NCBI GenBank assembly: GCA_034086705.1
Contig: JAXDZV010000060.1
Span: 1 to 21,259, forward strand
Reading direction: 5' to 3'
From: UMGS1225 sp034086705
Lineage (GTDB): Bacteria > Bacillota > Clostridia > Oscillospirales > CAG-272
DNA: 21,259 nucleotides
Each line of letters opens with the position of its first letter. Positions within the stretch are counted from its first letter, which is position 1. Shown in pieces: positions 7,795 through 14,625 of this stretch. The position numbers and the translations under genes are program-made. The notes under the pieces were generated by a model. The model made no database searches. It saw only the letters and a program-made list of their open reading frames with translations, and was not told the origin of the DNA.

Positions 7795-8355
7795 ATGGCA
7801 AATTTTACAAAGCAGCATATAAAGCTTACATTTGCAAAGCTGTTAAACGAGATGCCTTTGCACGAAATCAGCGTGAAGATGATTGTGGAGAATTGCGGAA
7901 TCAATCGCAAATCTTTTTATTATCATTATCGCGATATTCCTGCCTTGTTGGAAGAGCTTGTAACGGAGGATACGGAATCTATCATTCGCGCCTGTCAGGG
8001 GCTGCCTTCGCTGGAGGCACGCCTAGGAGTAATTGCAAATCACATTTTGCAAAATCGGCGTATTATGTTGCATATTTATCGCTCTTTGAGCCGAGATTCT
8101 TTTGAAAAAGGATTACTACGCCTATGTGAAACGGTGGCACAGCTGTATGTCAGCTCTGTAGTGGGAACGAAAAAGATACGACAAGAAGATCTTTCCGTTG
8201 TAGTTTGCTTGTATCGTTGCGAGCTGTTTGGCTTGTTTTTACAGTGGCTGATGGACGGGCTGCGACAGGATATCGACCCCTTAATACATCGCGCGTGCTG
8301 TCTATGTGAGCAAACCTGTGCAGAATTGCTTTCACGTTGCATCCTGGAAGAATAG
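7795..8355 (+). CDS. TetR/AcrR-family transcriptional regulator
   Basis: This 186-residue protein has a TetR-type N-terminal helix-turn-helix: FTKQHIKLTFAKLLNE, then ISVKMIVENCGINRKSFYYH with the diagnostic SFYYHYRD at the end of the DNA-binding domain (about residues 1-55). The remaining 130 residues are helical, rich in Leu and Cys (LCETVAQLY, CCLCEQTCAELL), and form the ligand-binding and dimer domain. The C-terminal part resembles the group that includes DhaS-like regulators, but the ligand cannot be told. The start at 7795 follows AAGGAG (7781-7786) by 8 bases. A terminator closes the gene at 8406-8444. The nearest possible targets are itself and the membrane-protein genes downstream. 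Confidence 0.88.
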   Translation: MANFTKQHIKLTFAKLLNEMPLHEISVKMIVENCGINRKSFYYHYRDIPALLEELVTEDTESIIRACQGLPSLEARLGVIANHILQNRRIMLHIYRSLSRDSFEKGLLRLCETVAQLYVSSVVGTKKIRQEDLSVVVCLYRCELFGLFLQWLMDGLRQDIDPLIHRACCLCEQTCAELLSRCILEE

Positions 8356-8405
8356 AGTAGACTTTTTTCCCCATTTTTCGTCAAATGTCCAAAAAAGTAA
8401 CAATA

Positions 8406-8444
8406 CCGGCGCCCTGACCGTATGCAAAGGGCGTCGGTTTGTTT
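8406..8444 (+). terminator. Rho-independent terminator after the TetR-type gene
   Basis: CCGGCGCCCT (8406-8415) pairs with AGGGCGTCGG (8428-8437), ten pairs including one G-U, with a 12-base loop, followed by TTTGTTT. It lies 50 bases after the regulator stop and separates it from the DUF308-type gene, whose own promoter is not obvious. Confidence 0.8.
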
Positions 8445-8519
8445 ATACTATACAATGTAGTCTCCGTGCATCGCGGCACGGTCGTGATACAAACGGCGCG
8501 GAGAAAAGGAGGAATACAG

Positions 8520-9119
8520 ATGCGTTCAGTTGCACCGATGCGGGTCGCAAAAATCGGCTATATTTCTGTTTCTGTTTTATTTGCCATATTAGGCGTGCTG
8601 ATGATTTTGTGCCCTTCGTTTCCCGTTCGCGTTGTTGGAATTACCTGCGGAATTTTGCTGATCATTTTCGGAGGCATCAAAATGGTTGGCTTTTTTTCCA
8701 AGGATCTGTTTCGCCTTGCTTTTGAGCATGACCTTGCATGTGGAATTTTGATGATAGTATTAGGATGCTGTTTGTTTTTGCATACACAGGATGCGCTTTC
8801 GTTTTTCTGTACGGTGCTTGGCATTTTGGTTTTGACCGACGGCCTTTTTAAAGTGCAAATTGCCATGGATGCAAAGCCGTTCGGCATTCGAAAATGGTGG
8901 TTGATTTTGGTTGCAGCGCTTGTGACCTGCGTGCTGGGAATTATTCTGATTTTCCGTCCGACAGAGAGTCTTTCCGTGATGACAGAACTGATCGGTATTT
9001 CTTTGATTTTAGACGGTATATTGAATGTAAGTACCATGCTGACAGCTGTAAAAATCATCAAATGCCAATATAAAGAGAGCGCTGCAGAAACGGTCGGTAC
9101 TCGTTATGCAGACCGTTGA
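8520..9119 (+). CDS. DUF308/HdeD-like multipass membrane protein
   Basis: This 199-residue protein has about six hydrophobic helices in pairs, separated by short polar turns: roughly residues 12-30, 36-52, 67-85, 90-107, 125-143 and 150-172. The repeated pattern of LGxLMIxxP-like and GILLIxxGxxKM-like segments fits the HdeD/DUF308 family, whose biochemical role is unknown in Firmicutes and linked to acid stress in E. coli. The tail is polar. The start at 8520 follows a strong AAGGAGG (8506-8512) by 7 bases, so the earlier in-frame codon at 8439, which lies in the preceding terminator region, is rejected. The next open frame starts inside its last codons. Position after a TetR-type gene makes it a possible target of that regulator. 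Confidence 0.8.
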   Translation: MRSVAPMRVAKIGYISVSVLFAILGVLMILCPSFPVRVVGITCGILLIIFGGIKMVGFFSKDLFRLAFEHDLACGILMIVLGCCLFLHTQDALSFFCTVLGILVLTDGLFKVQIAMDAKPFGIRKWWLILVAALVTCVLGIILIFRPTESLSVMTELIGISLILDGILNVSTMLTAVKIIKCQYKESAAETVGTRYADR

Positions 9120-9285
9120 GAGCGAGCAATGCAGCGCGTGCACACAGGCGATGCACACGGCGCCCGCAGAGAAACAGAGTATATGTTCCGGATTGGCAGA
9201 TCGGCTATTTTTGTTGGGATGCTATTGCGGTGTGCTACTGGTCGATGCATTTTTTTCATTTTGGGCAGCATGGGCCGGCTTTTGA
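9106..9285 (+). CDS. Possible 59-residue single-helix membrane peptide
   Basis: A 59-codon frame begins at the ATG at 9106, overlapping the last 14 bases of the DUF308-type gene, and stops at 9283-9285, just 15 bases before the next gene start. It therefore fills the gap between the two genes almost exactly. The first 30 residues are polar and hold several cysteines (SEQCSACTQ). The rest is hydrophobic, with LFLLGCYCGVLLVDAFFSFW as a likely membrane segment. There is no strong ribosome binding site, so translation would depend on coupling to the upstream gene. I recognise no family. It could be chance, but the fit between neighbours and the membrane helix next to two membrane proteins favour a real small gene. 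Confidence 0.42.
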   Translation: MQTVESEQCSACTQAMHTAPAEKQSICSGLADRLFLLGCYCGVLLVDAFFSFWAAWAGF

Positions 9286-9300
9286 AGATGTGAGGTGCAC

Positions 9301-10545
9301 ATGAAAAAGAGGTTTTCAAAAAAGGAAATCTGTACGATTCCCAACGCGATGAGCTTGTTTCGGCTATGTCTGATTCCGTTTATCGTGTATTTGTACTGGA
9401 GACAGAAAGAATATGCCGCGGTGGGGCTGATTGTACTCTCCGGTGCAACGGATATTGCGGATGGAATTGTGGCGCGTCGCTTTCACATGGTGTCGGATTT
9501 CGGAAAGATTTTAGACCCCATTGCGGACAAGCTCACGCAGGGAGCTATGCTTTTATGTTTGTTGCCGCGGTATCCGTTGATGCTGCTGCTTGTCGTCATT
9601 TTTTGTGTCAAAGAGTGTGTGATGGCGCTGCTGGGATGTGCCGCCATACGTTGCGCGGATATGGTCAACAGTGCAAAGTGGTACGGAAAAGTGTGTACGG
9701 TGGTTTTGGATTTGTCCATAGCCATTTTGATTCTGTTTCCGTCGCTGCAGCCGGCGGTTGGCAATGGTTTGATTTTTCTTTGTGCAATTGTGATGTTAAC
9801 TGCTTTGGTGCTGTATGCACGGTTTTATTTGCGCCTGTTGGCACAAACGGCACGTTGGGAGGCACACCGTGATATTCGCATGCGGCTGTTCCGCATTGCA
9901 GTTACGCTGTTGTGGATCAGCGTTGGAATTTTTTGCATTGTTCGCAGAGACTTGTTTACGGCAGACGGTGTAGTACGGTACACAGGCGGAAATCCGTTGC
10001 TTGTGATCGGATGTATGCTGCTACTGTTTGCGCTGAAAAGTACGAGCATTTTTATTTATTGCGGCGTATTATATGCCGCCAGCGGAATTTTATATTCTTT
10101 GCCGGTTGCCATTGCGGTGAACCTGCTTGGCACGGTGGTGATGGTGAGCATTCCGTGGTGGCTGGGCCGGCGTACCGGGGCAGAGGCGGTTGAGCGTTTT
10201 GGTGCACGCCACCCCAAACTTGCATCTGTGCAGCGGTTTCGACAGCAAGGGCCGTTTTTGTTTGCGCTGCTTACCCGCAGTATTAAAATTCTGCCCAGTG
10301 ATGCACTCAGTTTTTACTTGGGGGCAGTTCATACACCGTATCCTTGGTATCTGCTTGCGTCGGTAATTGGTCTGTTGCCCAGCGCGGTGACTTTTCCGAT
10401 TATGGGCGGTTCTATTGCAGATCCGCTTTCTGTCCCTTTTTTAACGGCTGCAGCGGTTGAACTGGCAATTACAGGTATCTCTTTTGCAGGATACTTGTTT
10501 TTGCGTAAAAAAAGGCGAAATGGAGAAAAGCTTCCAAAGGATTGA
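9301..10545 (+). CDS. Fusion of CDP-alcohol phosphatidyltransferase and VTT (TVP38/DedA-type) domains
   Basis: This 414-residue membrane protein has two recognisable halves. Residues about 10-185 are a CDP-alcohol phosphatidyltransferase like PgsA, with the full signature D51, D54-G55, A58-R59, G68, D72 and D76. Residues about 225-400 look like a VTT domain: a hydrophobic run, the segment LKSTSIFIYCGVLY, then WWLGRRTGAEAVERFG, then TRSIKILPSDALSFYLGA and a GLLPSAVTFPIMGG helix. VTT/DedA-type proteins are linked to lipid or lipid-carrier movement across membranes. The phospholipid made cannot be read from sequence; the second half could hand the product to the other leaflet, which is inference. 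The start at 9301 follows TGAGG by 5 bases; GTG 9295 is a weaker alternative. It may be co-transcribed with the upstream membrane-protein genes. Confidence 0.82.
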   Translation: MKKRFSKKEICTIPNAMSLFRLCLIPFIVYLYWRQKEYAAVGLIVLSGATDIADGIVARRFHMVSDFGKILDPIADKLTQGAMLLCLLPRYPLMLLLVVIFCVKECVMALLGCAAIRCADMVNSAKWYGKVCTVVLDLSIAILILFPSLQPAVGNGLIFLCAIVMLTALVLYARFYLRLLAQTARWEAHRDIRMRLFRIAVTLLWISVGIFCIVRRDLFTADGVVRYTGGNPLLVIGCMLLLFALKSTSIFIYCGVLYAASGILYSLPVAIAVNLLGTVVMVSIPWWLGRRTGAEAVERFGARHPKLASVQRFRQQGPFLFALLTRSIKILPSDALSFYLGAVHTPYPWYLLASVIGLLPSAVTFPIMGGSIADPLSVPFLTAAAVELAITGISFAGYLFLRKKRRNGEKLPKD

Positions 10546-10733
10546 GCGGCCCTTTGGAGAAAAATGCCAATACGGCAACTGTTGGGGTTGCAATACAAAA
10601 GCATTATATCTGCGCAGTGCAAGCGCGGTACGATACGCTTTGGTAAGGCAGATCGCATTGCTACCGCAAATGCGCTTGTGCGTTCATATATCTATCGTGT
10701 TGAAACTGATATCGAATGAAATGGGGAGAAAAT

Positions 10734-11618
10734 ATGAAAACTGTACAAATTTTAACGGATTCCTGTTCAGACTTGCCGTGCGCCCTGCGTGAGCGTTACG
10801 GGATCGACTATGTACGGATGAAAACGGTTTACCAAGGTAAGGAGCAATGGGCAAGCCTGGACTATGCGTATTACACACCACGCCAGCTGTATGATATTAT
10901 GCGTGCGGGAAATCGCGTACTGACCACGCAGGTGCCGACGGAGGAATTTGAGCGTGTGTTTGGGGATTATCTTGCAAAAGGATACGATATTGTATACATA
11001 GGTTGCTCATTAAAACAGTCCGGCTCGGTCAACACGGGAACGGTTGTAGCAAAAAAGCTGCTTGCTGGATATCCGGATCGCTCGATTTTTTGCATAGATT
11101 CTATGAATGCTTGCATCGGCGAGGGAATGCTGGCCATCCGTGCTGCTACACTGCGTGACGAGGGGCTGGATGCGCAGGCCATAGCGGAACAGATTAAGGC
11201 GGAACGAAAAACCGTCAACGAATATGTGACGGTTCATTCGTTGGATGCATTGCGGCGTGCGGGGAGAGTCAAGGCGTCTTCTGCTTTTTTGGGCAATTTG
11301 TTTGGGGTTAAACCGATTTTGATTGCGGATGCTGAAGGATACCAAACCCCCATTAAGAAGGTCAAAGGAAGGGAGAACTCCCTGCGGGAACTGGTTTCGC
11401 TTTTGCAGGACAGCATCAAAGAACCAGAGCAACAGTGCATTTATATTGTACATGCCGACTGTGAGGCGGATGCGGAAAAATTGCGAGAAATTGTAAAAGA
11501 AAAGATACCTTGCCGAGAGATCTTTGTTGGATATATCGGGCCGATTATCGGGGCTTCCGTCGGGCCGGATGCTATAGGTGTATTTGCATTTGGAAAAGAG
11601 ATTGATTACAGGGGGTGA
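10734..11618 (+). CDS. DegV-family fatty acid-binding protein (FakB-like)
   Basis: This 294-residue protein belongs to the DegV family, whose studied members (FakB) bind a fatty acid and present it to the kinase FakA. The opening ILTDSCSDLP is typical, as are TTQVPTEEFERVFG (about 65-78), the VHSLDALRRAGRVK region and the following FLGNLFGVKPIL. Two places differ from standard FakB. The serine-rich loop reads GCSLKQSGSVNTGT rather than an SGLSGTYQ-type loop. The C-terminal GPxIGAHxGPG motif reads GPIIGASVGPD, with Ser275 where His is usual. It may be a subfamily with another ligand. The start at 10734 follows GGGGAG by 5 bases. FakA begins 6 bases after the stop. The 188 bases before the gene hold no convincing promoter or terminator. 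Confidence 0.88.
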   Translation: MKTVQILTDSCSDLPCALRERYGIDYVRMKTVYQGKEQWASLDYAYYTPRQLYDIMRAGNRVLTTQVPTEEFERVFGDYLAKGYDIVYIGCSLKQSGSVNTGTVVAKKLLAGYPDRSIFCIDSMNACIGEGMLAIRAATLRDEGLDAQAIAEQIKAERKTVNEYVTVHSLDALRRAGRVKASSAFLGNLFGVKPILIADAEGYQTPIKKVKGRENSLRELVSLLQDSIKEPEQQCIYIVHADCEADAEKLREIVKEKIPCREIFVGYIGPIIGASVGPDAIGVFAFGKEIDYRG

Positions 11619-11624
11619 AACAGG

Positions 11625-13298
11625 GTGCAGCAGGAAGAAGCACAGCGCGAGCTGGATGCGCAAACTTTTGTTCGCCTGGTAGGAGGCGGCGCCGCTCAGC
11701 TGCGCGCCAATGTCCAAATCGTCAACGACCTAAATGTTTTTCCAATTCCTGACGGGGATACGGGAGAAAATATGTGTCTGACAATTAACGGCGGTTTGCA
11801 TCATATCGAGCAGGTAGAAACAGATGATTTAGCAGAGGCGGCCAGATGTCTTGCAGATGGGATGCTACGTAGTGCACGCGGCAACTCAGGCGTTATCCTT
11901 TCTCAGTTGTTTGCAGGCATTGCTGACGGGCTTCAGGGCAAAAAAACCGCGAATGTATATGAATTGGCGGATGCGTTGCATTGTGGTGTAGAGCATGCCT
12001 ACGCTGCGGTTGTAACACCCACAGAGGGAACCATTCTAACGGTTGCCAGAGAAGCAGCGGAGTATGCCTCCGTGCGCTTGAGTGAGCAGAGCACGTTGGT
12101 TTCATTTGGAACAGACTATATGACCGAGCTGGAAGCATCCCTGCGGCGCACGCCGGAACTGCTGGACGTGCTGAAGCAGGCGGGTGTCATCGACAGCGGG
12201 GGTGCCGGCTTATACTACATTGTAGATGGTGCTATGCGTGTGGTGCGTGGTGAGAAAATATCTTCAGATTCCGGCGCACAGTCAGCAACTGTTGCGCAAG
12301 ACGGTATGCCGAATATAGATGCATTTGATGAACATAGCACGATGGAGTACGGATATTGTACGGAATTTCTGTTGCAGCTGCTTTGCAGCAAATGCGATCC
12401 CGCAGTATTTTCGGTTGATACGCTGACGGAGCATCTAGGTGCTTTGGGGGATTCTATTGTTGCGCTGCAAACCGGGACGGTTGTTAAGGTACATATACAC
12501 ACGATGACACCGGGGGCGGTGCTGGCATGCTGCCAGAATTTTGGAGAATTTCTGACTTTAAAGATAGAGAATATGACTCTGCAGCACCATACAACGTTGG
12601 TACAGAATTGTTTTCCATCGTCCGCAAAGACGGTTGCGCCGTTTGCAATTGTTACTGTTGCCGCGGGGGAGGGGATTCGGCAAACATTGCTCGATTTGGG
12701 TGCCGATTATGTCATTGACGGCGGGCAGGGCAATAACCCTTCAGCGCAAGCTTTTATTGAGGCTTTTGATGCAGTACATGCGCAGACGATTTTTGTTTTG
12801 CCCAACAACGCCAATATTCTTTTGGCTGCCAAACAGGCTGCGTCATTGTATGAAAAGGCAGAGGTAATGGTTTTGCCCAGTTGCGATATTGGGCAGGGCT
12901 ATGCGGCGCTTGCTATGCATTCATATGACAGCGCAGATGCTTTGCACATTGCAGAAGAAATGACACAAGCCATGCAGAATGTTGTAACGGGTTCTGTTAC
13001 AAAAGCTGTGCGCGATGCGCGCTTAGATGCGGTTTGTATTCATACGGGAGATTATATTGGTTTTTGCGGTAAGTCGATGCTTGCTGCCGAACCGAATTGT
13101 ACAGATGCTGCTTTGTCATTGCTTGGCAAAATGGAGCCGACGACACACGATATTTTGATTGTCGTATATGGCGCAAGTATGCATGCACAGCAGAAAGAAA
13201 TCTTTCGTGCGCAAGCCGCAGCGGCGTATCCGGCGCTTGAGATATATGAAATTGACGGAAAACAACCAATTTACGATTTTTGGTTGATTTTGCAATGA
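11625..13298 (+). CDS. fakA: FakA-like fatty acid kinase (DAK2/DegV-associated, YloV family)
   Basis: This 557-residue protein matches FakA, which phosphorylates the fatty acid held by FakB to acyl-phosphate using ATP. The N-terminal DhaL-type (DAK2) nucleotide domain spans roughly residues 8-205, with VNDLNVFPIPDGDTGENM at about 33-50 supplying the magnesium-binding aspartates, then SARGNSGVILSQLFAG. A middle domain follows, with EYGYCTEFLLQ and TGTVVKVHIHT at about 240-295. The C-terminal domain has VLPNNANILLAAKQAA and VLPSCDIGQGYAAL. Length (about 550) is normal. The start is GTG at 11625, nine bases after AGGGGG. Tight packing after a DegV-type gene is the usual arrangement for the kinase and its binding protein. 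The acyl-phosphate made is the donor that PlsY, encoded 4.3 kb downstream in the same operon, uses. Confidence 0.9.
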   Translation: MQQEEAQRELDAQTFVRLVGGGAAQLRANVQIVNDLNVFPIPDGDTGENMCLTINGGLHHIEQVETDDLAEAARCLADGMLRSARGNSGVILSQLFAGIADGLQGKKTANVYELADALHCGVEHAYAAVVTPTEGTILTVAREAAEYASVRLSEQSTLVSFGTDYMTELEASLRRTPELLDVLKQAGVIDSGGAGLYYIVDGAMRVVRGEKISSDSGAQSATVAQDGMPNIDAFDEHSTMEYGYCTEFLLQLLCSKCDPAVFSVDTLTEHLGALGDSIVALQTGTVVKVHIHTMTPGAVLACCQNFGEFLTLKIENMTLQHHTTLVQNCFPSSAKTVAPFAIVTVAAGEGIRQTLLDLGADYVIDGGQGNNPSAQAFIEAFDAVHAQTIFVLPNNANILLAAKQAASLYEKAEVMVLPSCDIGQGYAALAMHSYDSADALHIAEEMTQAMQNVVTGSVTKAVRDARLDAVCIHTGDYIGFCGKSMLAAEPNCTDAALSLLGKMEPTTHDILIVVYGASMHAQQKEIFRAQAAAAYPALEIYEIDGKQPIYDFWLILQ

Positions 13299-13311
13299 GG
13301 GAGAATACGCA

Positions 13312-14625
13312 ATGCAAGTTGATTTTACCAGGGAAATGAAACAAAGTTATGATATTCTTGCCCCCGATATTTTCCCGACACATATGGAGCTGCTCAGCGA
13401 GGTGTTTGCAATATACGGCTATCGGTTGCGGGTCGTGAAATATCGGGGCCAGCAGGTGATTGAAACGGGATTGCGTTGCTTGCATAACGATGTTTGTTAC
13501 CCTGCAATTTGTATGTTGGGGCAGCAGCTGTATGCGCTGCAATGCGGGGATTATGATCCGCATAAAACTGCGCTGATTCAATTTCAGACGGGTGGCGGAT
13601 GCCGCGCTTCCAATTATATTTGTCTTTTACGCAAAGCGCTTGAGCGAATACACATGTCCTATGTACCAGTGATTTCTCTGAGTTTCGGGGGATTTGAGCA
13701 TTATAGTGGTTTTTCCATCACACCCGGCATGATTATGTGCGGGTTGCGCTCTTTAATTTACGGAGATATGTTGCTGCTGCTCAAAAATCAGACGCTTCCG
13801 TATGAAAAGAATCCGGGACAGACCGATAGCACTGTACAAGCATGGGTGAAACGACTTACGGAGCAATTCCGACATAGAAAAGGGTTGACAAACGCTTCCA
13901 TGCGTAAAAATCTTTCGGAAATGGCCGAGGAGTTCGCGCAGATTCCGCGCATAGAACGGCACTGCAAAAAAGTGGGGATTGTTGGAGAAATTTATGTAAA
14001 ATATTCTCCTTTGGGGAATAACGATTTGGAGGCATTTTTACTTTCACAGGGATGTGAAGTTATGGTGCCCGGTGTATTGGGCTTTTTTCAATATTGTTTT
14101 GCCAATGCAGAGATGGACCATACATATTACGGCAAAAACGCTTTGCGTCTTTTTGGCAGCCGCATTGCCCAGCGTCTTGCAGAAAAGTGGGAGAACGCCC
14201 TGGTACAGGCGCTCATACCGTATCCGATTTTTGAAACACCTGTGACCTTCGAACGAGTTGAGGTTCTTGCCGATCAAGTAATTGACCGAGGTGTAAAAAT
14301 GGGAGAAGGTTGGCTTTTGCCTGGTGAGGCAGCCGGCCTGATTGAAAAGGGGTACTCCAATATTATCTGTGCACAGCCATTCGGGTGTTTACCCAACCAT
14401 ATTGTCGGTAAAGGGACTATTCGCCGGCTACGGGAACTGTATCCGTGTGCTAATATTTTCCCGGTGGATTATGATGCGGGCGCGTCTAAAGTGAATCAGG
14501 AAAATCGAATTCGACTGATGCTTGCCATAGCGCAGCAGTTGGATGATACTGAACAGTCTTTAGCAGAAGGATCTGCCGATATGCCTGTGGCAAAGGGGGA
14601 AAATGATGAAGCGCTTGGGGCTTGA
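13312..14625 (+). CDS. 2-hydroxyacyl-CoA dehydratase/acyl-CoA dehydratase activase-related subunit
   Basis: This 437-residue cytoplasmic protein matches the C-terminal part of the long 'acyl-CoA dehydratase activase-related' proteins of anaerobes, within the 2-hydroxyacyl-CoA dehydratase/benzoyl-CoA reductase superfamily. Useful landmarks are RCLHNDVCYPA (C56, C62), TGGGCRASNY (C97), GFFQYCFA, CAQPFGCLPNHIVGKG (C353, C359) and PVDYDAGASKVNQENRIRL near the end. The cysteines are candidate iron-sulfur ligands. Its partner is the next gene, whose start lies inside its last codons, so the two are probably made together. In many relatives both are one polypeptide; here they are split, and the C-terminal part comes first. 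A role in reducing an acyl or ester group with ATP-driven electrons is expected of the family; the link to plasmalogen synthesis is described under findings. Start follows AGGGAG by 8 bases. Confidence 0.82.
   Translation: MQVDFTREMKQSYDILAPDIFPTHMELLSEVFAIYGYRLRVVKYRGQQVIETGLRCLHNDVCYPAICMLGQQLYALQCGDYDPHKTALIQFQTGGGCRASNYICLLRKALERIHMSYVPVISLSFGGFEHYSGFSITPGMIMCGLRSLIYGDMLLLLKNQTLPYEKNPGQTDSTVQAWVKRLTEQFRHRKGLTNASMRKNLSEMAEEFAQIPRIERHCKKVGIVGEIYVKYSPLGNNDLEAFLLSQGCEVMVPGVLGFFQYCFANAEMDHTYYGKNALRLFGSRIAQRLAEKWENALVQALIPYPIFETPVTFERVEVLADQVIDRGVKMGEGWLLPGEAAGLIEKGYSNIICAQPFGCLPNHIVGKGTIRRLRELYPCANIFPVDYDAGASKVNQENRIRLMLAIAQQLDDTEQSLAEGSADMPVAKGENDEALGA

Noticed and set aside
10532..10556. Hairpin CCAAAGG/CCTTTGG overlapping the stop of the fusion gene
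   Set aside because: Only seven pairs and no T-run on either strand, so it is not a likely terminator.
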